From contig MNCI01029535.1 in the NCBI GenBank assembly GCA_015680685.1, positions 165,327 through 229,326 on the forward strand: a stretch of DNA of 64,000 bases. The letters run 5' to 3'. The stretch is from Gnetum montanum. Lineage: Eukaryota; Streptophyta; Gnetopsida; Gnetales; Gnetaceae. The translations under genes were made by a program, and so were the position numbers. The notes beneath the pieces were generated by a model that saw only the letters and a list, made by a program, of their open reading frames with translations, was not told the DNA's origin and made no database searches. This document shows, in pieces, positions 11,673 to 22,015 of the stretch. Position 1 is the first letter of the stretch. Each line of letters opens with the position of its first letter.

Positions 11673-13302
11673 TTAGAGGCGCAACTATTTGAGTTTGGTA
11701 ACCCTATTAAAAAAGAGGTGATTAATAAGCTGAAACTTAGGATTAGAGGAGGCAGAGGAGGCTATATGGATCGTATCAAGGCTTCCAAATCCATTTTTAG
11801 AAAAGGAATCTTAATCAATGACTACTAGGTACCATATTCCTTCCTTTTCTCTATTTTTTGACCAAATTATGGAATGTTTTCCCAGCTCTAGGCTTGTCTT
11901 AGTAGATATTTTGGCATTTGACTATGTTGAATCTAGGATTTAAGATTTCTTAATGTCATGGGGCTAAGATTTAGAAATCTTGGAATTTTTTGAAAATGAT
12001 AAGGATTTTTTTTAAAGCACATGTGTAGTATTAATGCCTATTTTTTTACTTATTTTGGCCAAAATTTATGGTTTTTTCTAGCCTACATGTAATGAGATTA
12101 TTGAGTTTTGACTATACAAGATTGTTGTTGAAGTTTTTTTGGTGATCCTAGAGGTGGAAATAGAATTTTTAGATTTTTATTATAAATATTTGGACTTTTT
12201 CTCAACCGAGTATGCAATGTTTTACATTATTTTCTAAGATTTTTGTAGTTTTTTCTTGGCTAAATTGGTAGTGTTGGTGAGGTTTCAATCACTATGGTTA
12301 GTGTCTTAGGTTCTTGGCAAGGTAGCTATATTACTGGAGGATCCTAAATCATGTTTTTATTTTTTATAATTTGTATGGATTTTTTTTGTAGTCAGTGAAC
12401 TACAAACTAGGGTTTTTTCTAATCCAAATCTGGTAAAAATTTGGTTTTCTTTTCACACATGTAAGTACAGTGCTATTAGTGAATTTGGGTTGTTCTAGTC
12501 ATGCTCTTTGCATCTATGTTCTAAAATAATTTTTAAAAATTTCTTGTAGATTTTTTCCAACTCTATGAACCAAGACTAGTCAATTTCTTGATTAGATTCA
12601 AAGTTCTAGATTTTTTGTTAGCTAGTATTGATAATAGTTGAGTGCTTGATCTTGAATTTGATCATTGTAGGTTTATTCCTAGTCCCATTGCTAGTGTGTG
12701 ACTATCTAGACTTTGTAAGAGTAGCATATAAAACTCCTTGTCATGATGGGGAAGTGTATGAGGAATTTTGGATTTTTTGAAGGGATGAAAGAGTAGCATG
12801 TGAACTTCTAGAATCAGAAATCCATAGTGTTTCTAATCTATTTCCTTTATTCCTAGTGTTAATTATTTTCCTAGTCTGTACCTTCAAGCATCTCAGTTTA
12901 CCCAGGTCTAGTGCTATCAATTTTGGTCATTGGTTTCATGTAATTTTCATTGTCATGAGGTTTCTAGTTTTCATGACAAGTGTTTGCTAACATGCCTAAC
13001 TTAGTCAAATTCTATTCTTGGTTTGTAAGCTTTATGTTGAGTGTAATTTTAGTCATATTCATGAATTTTCGCTAGCTTATAATTTCATTTCTTTGTTAAA
13101 ATTGTCAATTTTTATGTGCTATTGGTTTTAAGGTCATTTCATGCTTTAATGGTTACATTTATGAATATTCTTGGTACTAATTATTGCATGTTTTTATTGT
13201 CCATAGGTCCTAGGCTATGTTGGTGATTGGCTCGATGACATTCCTCCTTACCATAGTTTCATTGAAGCTTTTGATGTTGATAATGTAGACTATCAATCTT
13301 AA
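11673..13302 (+). pseudogene. unrecognised two-exon gene-like fragment
   Basis: I do not recognise the product. A first block (11673-11828, 52 codons) reads LEAQLFEFGNPIKKEVINKL and continues through a glycine-arginine stretch. It follows a pyrimidine-rich TTTCTTCTTGTAGTAG acceptor-like site and ends at TAG|GTACC. A second block (13207-13302) starts after TTTTATTGTCCATAG, reads VLGYVGDWLDDIPPYHSF and closes with TAA. The GT and AG ends give a phase-0, T-rich 1.38-kb intron. The last codon of the first block is TAG, which could be a decayed CAG. It is antisense to the flanking Tat-like elements, so it may be a captured or stranded host fragment. Both exon and intron calls are inference. Confidence 0.35.
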
Positions 13303-13439
13303 GTATTATGGTTGTTGACTAGTTGCTACATCCATGAATTTAAAGAATGTATATAATCTATTTTTTGTTACATTGTGTAACTATGGATATGATCATAGCC
13401 TACTTGGCTATGTTTGATTCAATGATTTTGTATTTTTCT

Positions 13440-14290
13440 CTAGTTTAACACCATTATTTGGCAATAGATTTTTAGGTGTTTTTTCATGTTTTGTATTTTT
13501 TCTATGTTTTATATTTTTATGTAAAAATATTCATGTTAAAATAGTAATAAAAGGAAAGGCCACAAGGTAAAACTATATGGCATAATGAACTACAATGAAA
13601 ACTATAAAACAAAGCATAAACATGCAAGAAAAGATTGCAAACAATGTTATTAAGTAAATAAGCCACTTGTAAACACAAGGAAAGGAAGTATACACCATCT
13701 TATATTACTATTTTTAAGCCTTAGTAGACCATGAATTCACAAGTTTTAGGCCCTAACAAGGTAATGGTTTTATTGGTTTTAGGCCCTGACATGTCATGGT
13801 TTACTAGTTTTAGGGCCTAGTAGGCCACTAGTTTTAGGCCATGGAAAACCATGATTTACCAATTTTAGGCCTTGGTAGGACACTAGTTATAGGCCCTAGT
13901 AGGCCATAATAGTGGTTTTCTAGCAAGTATGGGATAATCGTAAGAGAAAACAAAAGAATAAAATATAAATAGAAACATGATATAGGGCTATGAAAGTAAA
14001 TAAATGATCATTGACAAAAGAAAGGATAAGATGCCTACTATGTGTTTGTTGTTTGATATTTGATATACTTATTTTTTATAACTCTATGCTCACCATCCTT
14101 CTTATTTGATATGGAAAGTTTCAAGCATTCTTGTTGATTGTCCAATGTTGTAACATTGGAAATGTTAGCATTGTTTTTGTTGTTGTTGATGGACGCAACT
14201 TGGGTGTTAGTAATTTCTTAAGACTCCAATTCTGAATCCTATTCAATGTTGACATTGTTAATGAATGGTAGAAACATGTTCTCCTCATGA
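13440..14290 (-). repeat. post-protease region of copy B with ~31-bp repeats
   Basis: Units opening TTTTAGGCC or close variants lie at 13712, 13744, 13777, 13808, 13832, 13863 and 13887, spaced 24-33 bp. The consensus runs on as CTAGTAGGCCATGGTTTACC. Flanking sequence (13,440-13,600 and 14,040-14,200) matches the equivalent flanks in copy A. A related ~33-bp array follows integrase in E6 at 32,395-32,645. Confidence 0.75.
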
Positions 14291-14700
14291 ATTATAATTT
14301 AAGGACTCTCATATGATAAGCAAATCTCCTAGTGCATAGGAGATGAGATTGTTTGAAGCTTTACTAACCATGACCTTCCTAGAATCAAGTTGAAACCAAG
14401 TGTTTCCTCAACCACTAGGAAGTTGGTGGATATGGGGAACTATTTCATGACTATAAAATCCAAGGATATGGACTCTTGTATCACTACCTATGATCCATTG
14501 AATAACTTGAGCATGGAGGTAGAGGTCTCTTGGATGTTCTGAGCTAGATCCAGTTTCTTAACAATGGTAAATGATATCACATTAGTTGCTGCTGTTATCT
14601 ACATGGACATGATGAATCTTAGCAACACATATGGTAATGAGAAGAGGATTAGATAGCACTTCTCCATTTTATGGATTAATTTTCACTTCTTTTTCATGAA
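14290..14700 (-). pseudogene. Ty3/gypsy (Tat/Ogre-like) retropepsin, copy B
   Basis: Second copy of the retrotransposon protease, on the minus strand and parallel to copy A. The C-terminal hallmark FNLILGRSWL is intact. At the active site, the position equivalent to HVDDGV in copy A reads HVDNSSN, so the aspartate-glycine context is lost. In-frame stops follow. It sits directly after gag copy B, with the linker block NLYDLIITFTTHRDAL at 14,669-14,869. It is dead by both frame and active site. Confidence 0.75.
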
Positions 14701-17600
14701 ATGGAAGCATAGGTTCATGCTTATTTTCACTAAGTTGAGTTTGCCTAATGATAGAGTGAATTAATTCTTTGTTAGTAGGCATCTCTTCACTTGCAAGAAT
14801 AGAGGTCAACATTTGAACTAGTGCATCTCTATGAGTAGTGAAAGTTATGATTAGGTCATACAGGTTCAATGATATGTTCTTTTGTTTCAGGAATCATTTA
14901 GCTTGTTCCATTGTTGTAAGAAAATTCTTTTCCTTGGTTTGTGATTTTTCAGCCTTGGTAGTTTTAATTTTCTTCATTCTTTGTAGAATTTTCACCTTAT
15001 GTTTCATCATGTATTTCTTGGACCCCTTGCTCATACCTAGTTTGTGATTCTCTCATTGTTGATTGATTGATGTAGTTTGAGCAATGGAATTTATGGTTGG
15101 AGCTAGTCTTAGTGAAGGCTTTGGTGGGTCAACTTGCTTTTAAGCCTTCTATGGTTGGCATCCTTCGATGGGCATAGTTGGTTTGGAAATAGGTTGTTTT
15201 TTTTTGCCATTGTAGTGGTGATTTCTTATTACTTAGTGATGACATTGTTGAGGTATTGGCCACCATAGATGAGCATTGGTCATGGGTTGTTGTAGGTTTA
15301 CTTGTGGATGGCAGAGGCACCCAAATAACAAATAGTTTTCTAGATTTAGGGAGGTTGATAATGATTTATTTGGATTATGATGTTTTTATCACTAAAGATA
15401 GAACATGTATGATAAAAGAATCTTTGGGGACCAAATTTGATGGTACTTGTATTATAAAGGGAATTCTAGGCTTTAGGCTCTAAGGCTAGGGTGGTACCTT
15501 GATGACAATTGGTTCTCTAGGAAAACTAGGTAGTTTGGTTGCTATGAATGAGGCTATGATATAAGTTTCATTATTGGAGTTTGAAGATTTGGGTTCATCT
15601 AATAATAGCTCTCTATAATTGATCATCTTTTGAAGATTATCTTTCAATGGTGGGCAAAAATTAGTTGTGATTAGCTAGTTGCTAATAATGAGAAAACTTG
15701 TTACGCCTGAAGAACTTTAGCAATTTTGGATCATCTTTGGTTACTATTGTTGGATCTCTAGCTATCTCACAAAGACAATCATGCCTCTTACAAGCATCCT
15801 TGGATAGTTTCTTATGTTGAATTCAGTTATCTTTAAGCAATTGTACTTGGAGCTCAAAGGTTTCATAGGAAACTTTGTATTTTTAGATCTATCCTTGTGC
15901 TTAAAGTTAGCTCTTGGATGATTGGAAGCATATAAAGTAGATGATTAAAATGAGTTAGAAGGTGTGTTACATGGTAGAGATGTTTACCTCTATACTTGTT
16001 TTGGTTCTTTTGTTACTATGGTCATGGTTGTTTGCACTTGCTTAGTCTTATCCTTGTTCATTTTAGTGTATTGGTTTTTGTAGACGACATAGGCTAGATA
16101 ACTACTAGCTTCAACAACCTCCTCAATATTCTTAAGTTTTGAAAAGGCTTGTCTTAATGATTCGGATTCTAAGTAATAAAGTTTTAACTAGTAAAATCAT
16201 TGATCATCCACTTTAAAATGGATAGCATATGGGATTTAGAGATGGAATCTGGAATCTCATTGAGCATTACATTCCATATCTAAATGAACCTTTGGATTTG
16301 TTTAAGTAACCACTACCTCATTTTCATGAGTTGGTCCAATGTTATATCTAGTTTAAGTTATACTTAAATCTATTAATGAATTTGGTTGTCAAGTCATTAA
16401 GAGAGGAAATAGTATCTCATGGTAATATTTAGCACTAGTCCAAAGTCTTTTCTTTTAGGAACATAGGAAACATTTGCAATATTGTATGAGATCATGCTTG
16501 CAATAATAGATACTTAAAATGGAAGGTAACAAGATGTGAATTAGTATCTCCTTCACCATATTATTTGGTGAAGTTTGGGATAGGCATGCCTATGAGTAAT
16601 GTGATTTGGAGGATGGTAGGGCTAATGGGATCATCCTAGTAGTAGTCCATGACCTTCACCATTTGTATTATGCTAGTTTCAAGTTTTTGCAGCTTCTTAG
16701 TAAGGTTCAAGATCAACTAAAAGGCTTGATTTAGGCCTTGTAAAGTTTCTAAGAGTTGCACTTGTGGTTGTTGAATGGTTGATGTTTGTGAAATAGGCAA
16801 TAGTATAGATTGGAGGGGTCATGTGACTACTATTGTAGGAGGGTAAATTAGGAAGAATGATGTTTGTATAGGGATATGAGCAACATAAGAAGTATTAAAA
16901 ATAAAGAAATTAGGTCAAATGTGTAAAATTTTGTATTCTAGAAAAAGGGCTAACTAAAAGTATAAAAGGTTGAAGCATGAAGAGAATTATTGGCAGGTGT
17001 TGAGGCACTCTAATAAAAGGTACTAAGGTAAATAGTGAGATAAGTAAGGAAGTGGGTTGGGAACTTAGATTGGTAGAGGCCATAGGGGAAGTTCGGTTTA
17101 CTACTAAAGAAGAAAATAGAGTTGAACATGATCACCTTTGGGATATATCATTACAAAATGTCACCTAAGAAGATATCTAGCTTGTAATAAGCCCTACGAT
17201 GATCTTGCTCCTCTTGGTGAAACCCTAAACTAGATTTTTCACTCACCTCATCATCATCATCTACACTTACTAACTATGCCAATAGATGTACATAGAATTT
17301 GAATAATTTAATATGGTTGTATGATGAAGAGAAGTATTCCTTCTCATTCTTGTGGATCAACTCATATTGATGCTTTAAGTTGAATTCTTTATGTGGAATA
17401 CATACATCCACTTTGATTTTTATACATATGAAGTTGTAATATTATGCATCAATGTTTACATGCACTGGGCTAAGTCCTAACTACCTAAGAGATTGCCTAT
17501 GCTCTATTATAGTTGGATCATTATACACAAGAAAAATTTTGATTTGAGACCATAACTAATATTTTGTGTGGTAGAATGGTTGATGTGAAAGACATGAACT
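14669..17600 (-). pseudogene. Ty3/gypsy (Tat/Ogre-like) gag, copy B
   Basis: Heavily decayed gag polyprotein homologous to copy A along its length. Recognisable pieces are the pre-protease linker (14,669-14,869; NLYDLIITFTTH) and a capsid-core block around 16,390-16,460. That block, with FPMFLKEKTLD then ISSLNDLTTK, aligns with SLDWYQTLP and SISSLENL in copy A. No frame longer than about 70 codons survives. The N-terminal part at 17,100-17,560 aligns with 7,070-7,645 only loosely. Copies A and B lie about 10 kb apart on the same strand. They could be two insertions or an old segmental duplication. Confidence 0.65.
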
Positions 17601-17689
17601 ATGAAAGACTAAGTAATTGATCAAGTGTGACTAAGATTTTAACATTTTAAATAAGCTTTAGGTTATAGCTTAAGTGCTTGTAGCATATG

Positions 17690-18040
17690 AGGGTTGCAAC
17701 GTATTTGACAATTGTATAGCTTGTAAAAGGTATAAAATATAAGACAAATGTGTAGCTTGTAAGAGGTCTAGCATATAAGACAAGCTATAGCATATGAGAG
17801 CTATAGCATGTGAGCCTGCAATGTATGAAGTTGTAGGGTATGGGACTATAGCATATGAAGCTACAGTATGTGAAATTATGGTAGATGTGAATGCAATGTA
17901 TAAAGCTACAATGTATGAGATTGCAGTGTATAAGGCTATAGTGTGTAAGGCTTCACAATGTGTAAAGCTCACAACATGTAAGACTACATTGTATAGGATT
18001 ACAGTGTATGAAGCACTAAAATGTATGAAATTATAACTTA
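17690..18040. repeat. 15-bp minisatellite (GCTACAATGTATGAA-like)
   Basis: The TATG-equivalent of each unit falls at 17824, 17839, 17854, 17867, 17884, 17899, 17914, 17929, 17944, 17961, 17977, 17992, 18007 and 18024, mostly 15 bp apart. More diverged units extend left to about 17,690. Because 15 is a multiple of three, long frames appear on both strands with five-residue pseudo-repeats; I do not call them genes. Confidence 0.85.
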
Positions 18041-18428
18041 TATAAGTGTAGCATATTTGGCTAAAACATATGTAAATGAAAAAAATAAAATAAACTACAA
18101 CTAAAACTAAACCAATAATTTTTTCTAGCATGAGAAATATTTTGTAGAAATACAGCTATAGGAAACTTAAAAAACTATGAACGTAGAGAAAGAAGAAAGC
18201 ACTCTAAACTACAATTGTAAAAATAATTGTTTTGGATGTAAAGTATTATAAAAGGGATTGTACCTTAATAAACCCCAATAGGACCTAATACATAACTTCC
18301 AAGTAGATCTAGCTTAGAAAATAAGAACAACACAATAAAATGGAGAAAATCTCCTTATATTAAGATAATTCTCAAAATACATAGAAAATAAATCAAAGAT
18401 GAGGAGCCAAGCTTAACTCAAAACTCTC
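18041..18428. other. spacer before E5
   Basis: AT-rich sequence with no coding frame. The outer end of the left E5 LTR should lie near here, but its exact terminus and a target duplication could not be identified. Confidence 0.4.
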
Positions 18429-19328
18429 CCAAGGATCTTAGAGGCCACACTTATCTTGCCTCAATCCTTAATTGCTCACAATGGAGCCCAAGCTCAAGAG
18501 AAGACACTTATAAGAGATTCTCCTAACCTCTCTCAAGTGCTCTTCCTTACCTTTCACTCAACTTCCTTGCATAAGATCTCTTCTTACACAAGCTCTCTTC
18601 CCTCAAGATCTCTCTCTCTTACCCTTTGTTGGGATGTTTGACCTTTAGCTTTTGCATTTTTGCTCTTGGCATTATGACACTTGGTACTATAACACAACTT
18701 GGCATAGTGGCACTTGGCACTGTAGCACTTGGCACTTCAACACTTGGCACTGCGACCTTAACAATAGTGAATTACCTTAATATTTATAAGAAAATAGAAG
18801 ATAAGAGCCCTAGAAACCTTTTCTCAACTCAACTTGAGGTTCTCTAGCTATTTCCCAAGTCTTCTAACCTTTTCCTTGATTGTTTCCATCTTTCGTTGGC
18901 TATTTCTTAAATTGGAATGAGCATTTTTGGAAGTTTCCACATGTGTCTAAGTTGTCTTTGGCTTCATGTAGATGTCTCTTATGAAAGCCATGCTCTCAGG
19001 AGAGCTATTTATTATTTTTGATAGAAGTGTTCTATGGACTTGAGATGTCTTTACTTCAAGGGAGATGTCTTTGGAAAGACATCTATATTTTTGAGAAGAC
19101 ATCTATCCTCAAGGTACCAAAAATAAAAATGCTTGTTTTGATGCTAGAAGCCTTTGAATGCCTTCAAAAATGTTCCCATAGACCCTAGGACCTCCTAAAC
19201 TCATCAGAATGATCCAAAAACACCCCAAAAGATGTCAAAACATCCAAGAATCATCCCCAACAAAATAAACTCAAAAAGACACATAACATGTAGGGTAGAA
19301 CAAAGGGATTAGAAGAGGAGTCCCTACA
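18429..19328 (-). repeat. E5 3' LTR (left copy)
   Basis: Homologous to 21,145-22,015 over its length: CACACTTATC..., ATGGAGCC.AAGCTCAAGA, TTGGGATGTTTG, then a 15-bp minisatellite. The minus-strand start is at 19,328 (TGTAGGGACTCC). It carries the near-palindrome AGATGTCTTTGGAAAGACAT near 19,061. The left end is uncertain by tens of bases because homology with the other LTR fades at TTAGAGG. Confidence 0.65.
18664..18757. repeat. 15-bp minisatellite inside the E5 left LTR
   Basis: CTTGG-anchored units at 18664, 18679, 18698, 18713, 18728 and 18743, consensus CTTGGCACTATGACA. All steps are 15 bp except one of 19. The right LTR has eight units at the same place. Confidence 0.85.
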
Positions 19329-19345
19329 CCAACTCTCCCACCCTT
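19329..19345 (-). other. E5 polypurine tract
   Basis: On the minus strand this reads AAGGGTGGGAGAGTTGG and abuts the LTR start TGTAGGG. It is the expected site of plus-strand priming and fixes element orientation as minus. Confidence 0.7.
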
Positions 19346-19376
19346 AAAAATTTCATACTTCATGACCTTTCACAAG

Positions 19377-21006
19377 CTAGAAGGCACCATGCCCCCTTGA
19401 CTCAAGGCCATCACAATAATCATGATTCAATGCATTACAAACATGAGAATAAATATCATTAGAGGTTTTGGTTTTGAGCTTCCATTGCTCATGGGGGCTT
19501 GTCCTTATGCCCCACCATGCTTCCTTTATTTCAGTATCTTCTTGGAATGCTTCCCTTGCATGCCCATAATGAGTCAAAACTATAATAAATAAAGAATAAG
19601 GAAAAGAAAAAGGATTAGGCTTTCTTAATTCAACATCCTTTCTTCTTTTCATTTTCCCCTTCTTCACCTTCTTCTTCTTGGTGTTTAGAAGACTACCACT
19701 TAGCTTCCTTTCATCACCACCATGTAGATTGCTGTCATGATGCAGTTCCATTTTACAGCCAAGACAATCAAATCCATCAACACACTCCAAAAATTTATCA
19801 TTTCTATAATCAATAGAAAAAATCTACAAATTTTGGAAAATCAAATCATTATCGATGTCTTCACTCACATCAATAATGACCTTCTCATAAGGACTATTCC
19901 AATAGCTATCATCATCAAAAAAATTACCATCATTAGTCTTCTTCTTACTAATAATGGCATCAAAAGTCATAAAATGACTTTCAATCTCATTGTAATCACC
20001 ATAATGATCATGATGCTCACCATTACCATTGAATAAATCACTACCAAGTTGAAGTGAAGAACTAGCATCCATCACACTAGCTTCAACATGAAAGACATTA
20101 CTACCATCAACAAGGTAAAGTTCATCCTTACTTACCTCTTCATGACTTCTCCCATCCATCTTTGGTTCAACTTGATCTTCAACATGTGGCTGCTCAATCT
20201 CTTCAAAGCTTGAGGGTTCAAGATTCTAAATAGGAGTTCCTAGTTTCAATGGTTTCTCCTCTTTAAAAGAATCATCAACAAGCTATTCATCCCACTTTGG
20301 AGGTACCAAATCAAGAGGTAAAATCTCCTTCATAGGTTTAACATTAGATTCATCCAAAACATCATTAAAGAAAATATTCTTCCACATACCTGGGCTAGAA
20401 GACTCACCTCTCTCCCATGAGATAGTCTCAACTTGACTTAGAATCTCCCTTTCCTTGCCACAAAGTATAGAAAAATTGTAAAAAGAATGGGAATCATACC
20501 TTCTAGTGTTACCCTTAATCCTCCTTGAAGAAGTCCCTTGCTCATTGCCACTCTCTTAGCTTAGATCCTTCACCTCCCATGACTCAAGAGGTAGAAGCTC
20601 TCCTTGATTAGCAACAGACACAATCTTGGACTTTGAATATCTCTTGGTCCATTTTATGAAGCTCTTGGTTTCCTCCCTTTAAACCCTTGAGTATTGAGCA
20701 CTCCTTCACTCAATAAGAGATATTTTGAGAACTCCTTTTCTCATTAATCTCTACTTCATAAAATCCTTCAACTTCCTTCCCTTCTTGATGGCTAGAATAT
20801 TTTCTATTAAATCTCCTTAAAATATTTCCCATGTTAGTCTTGAATTTATCCATATCCCTTTCTAAATTTTCTACAAAATATTGGTGCTTGTGGATCTTTA
20901 CTTTGGGAAGATCTCCTTGCATTTCAGAAACAAAAACTTTAAAGGAGTCCTTAAACTCTTGAAGCTCTTGTCTAAGCTCTTGATATGTCTTATTCTTTGA
21001 AGCCAT
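19377..21006 (-). pseudogene. E5 internal ORF, unrecognised, ~540 codons with one frameshift and about four stops
   Basis: I do not recognise this protein. The minus-strand start at 21,006 opens MASKNKTYQELRQELQEF, a charged, probably coiled-coil segment, after an acceptor-like TTACTTTCAG. After about 100 codons the frame shifts (near 20,650-20,710). It then stays in one frame to 19,377, apart from stops near 20,556, 20,284, 20,227 and 19,825. The middle is acidic with many D/E runs. A lysine-rich tract (KKKKVKKGKMKRRK) precedes a hydrophobic stretch, and there is one CLGC pair. No zinc knuckle, protease or polymerase motif is visible. The N-terminus could be gag-like. It is much better preserved than neighbouring elements, which suggests relatively recent coding. 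Confidence 0.55.
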
Positions 21007-21100
21007 ACTGAAAGTAACAAGAATGATACCCAAAAGTAAATACAAAAATATCCACAACAATGTTCCTCTCATTCAAAGATAACACTAAGCTTCAACATAA

Positions 21101-21169
21101 AAGTGTGAAAACCTATAAACCCCTACACTAGATTGGTATCGAAGTGAAGGTTTAGAGGTTTTCACACTT
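21101..21169. repeat. 20-bp inverted repeat enclosing a primer-site-like segment
   Basis: Arms 21,101-21,120 and 21,150-21,169 pair at about 18 of 20 positions. The 29-bp centre contains CCCTACACTA and TGGTATCGAAG. The latter is a tRNA-Met-type primer site as seen in E3 (57,503-57,514), but it lies on the plus strand, opposite to E5 orientation. Flipping the centre would put the LTR end (CCCTACA, complement of the LTR start TGTAGGG) and the primer site in the expected order. Confidence 0.7.
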
Positions 21170-22015
21170 ATCCCCTTTCAATCCTCAATTTATTACAATG
21201 GAGCCGAAGCTCAAGACAACACTTATAAGAGATTCTCTTAACCTCTCTCAAGTTCTCCCTTTCCTTTCACTTAACATCCTTGCACAAGCTTTCTTTCCTC
21301 AAGAGCTCTCTCTCTTGTCCTCTTTTGGGATGTTTGGCCTTTGGAATTTGCACTTTGGCCCTTGGAACTATGACACTTGGTACTACAACACTTGGCACTA
21401 TGGCACTTGGCACTGCAACACTTGGAACTTCGACACTTGGCACTATGACACTTGGCACTTTGGAACTTGGCACTATGGCCCTAACAGTGGTAAATTACAT
21501 CCATATTTATACGAAATTAGAAGATAAGAATCCTAGAAACATTTTCTCCACTCAACTTGAGGTTCTCCAACTATTTTCCAAGTCTTCTCACCTTCTTCGT
21601 GGTTGTTTCCATCTTACTTTGGCTATTTCTTGAATTGGAATGAGCATTTTTGAAAGTTTCCCTATGCATTTGGATCATCTCTAGCTTCATGTAGACATCT
21701 CCTATGAAAATCCTACCCTTGGAAGAGATGTCTACTATTTTTGGTAGATGTCTTCTATGGACTTGAGATGTCTTTACTTTAAGGAAGACATCTATCTTGA
21801 AGGTGCCAAAAATTGAAATGGTTGTTTTGATGCCAAAAGCTTTGGATGCCTCCCAACAAGGCCCCATAGACCCTGGAACATCATAAATTCATCAAAATGA
21901 GTCAAAACATCCTGAAACATGCTAAAACATCCAAGAATCATCCCCAAAAAAATAAACTCCAAAAGACACATAACATATAGGGTAGAACAAGGGGATCAGA
22001 AGAGGTGTCCCTACA
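21145..22015 (-). repeat. E5 5' LTR (right copy)
   Basis: Counterpart of 18,429-19,328. On the minus strand it begins at 22,015 with TGTAGGGACACC. It contains eight 15-bp units at 21,361-21,480 and a block shared with the copia E3 LTR (AGACATCT words, TTTTGATGCCAAAAGC). Its left end is obscured by the inverted-repeat structure at 21,101-21,169. Confidence 0.65.
21361..21480. repeat. 15-bp minisatellite inside the E5 right LTR
   Basis: CTTGG falls at 21361, 21376, 21391, 21406, 21421, 21436, 21451 and 21466, exactly 15 bp apart, consensus CTTGGCACTATGACA. This yields five-residue repeats (LGTMT-like) in a plus-strand frame, which I treat as a by-product. Confidence 0.92.

Larger units (their letters stand above)
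18429..22015 (-). mobile_element. E5: non-autonomous LTR retrotransposon
   Basis: Two direct repeats of about 0.9 kb (about 18,429-19,328 and 21,145-22,015) flank a 1.8-kb interior. Both end on the right in TCCCTACA, so on the minus strand each LTR begins TGTAGGGAC. The left LTR is preceded on the minus strand by a polypurine tract (19,329-19,345), making it the 3' LTR and the element minus-strand. The interior has one decayed ORF (19,377-21,006) and no protease, reverse transcriptase or integrase motif. The LTR half with TTTTGATGCTAG and AAAGACATCT is homologous to the copia E3 LTR. Superfamily is unresolved. The left outer boundary is approximate and no target duplication was found. Confidence 0.7.

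Noticed and set aside
17670-18131. 153-codon minus-strand frame and overlapping 80-codon plus-strand frame
   Set aside because: Both come from the 15-bp minisatellite, whose period is a multiple of three and lacks stops. Composition is five-residue pseudo-repeats with no domain.
19737-20036. 99-codon plus-strand frame
   Set aside because: Shadow of the minus-strand E5 ORF: rich in Ile/Thr from antisense reading of Asp/Asn codons.
21133-21144. Primer site of a plus-strand element with its LTR to the left
   Set aside because: No LTR-like repeat lies immediately left of it, while the polypurine tract and ORF of E5 both point to the minus strand. Inversion of a short segment explains it better.
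21198-21633. Overlapping frames of 109 and 117 codons in the E5 LTR
   Set aside because: They arise from the 15-bp repeat and lie inside an LTR.
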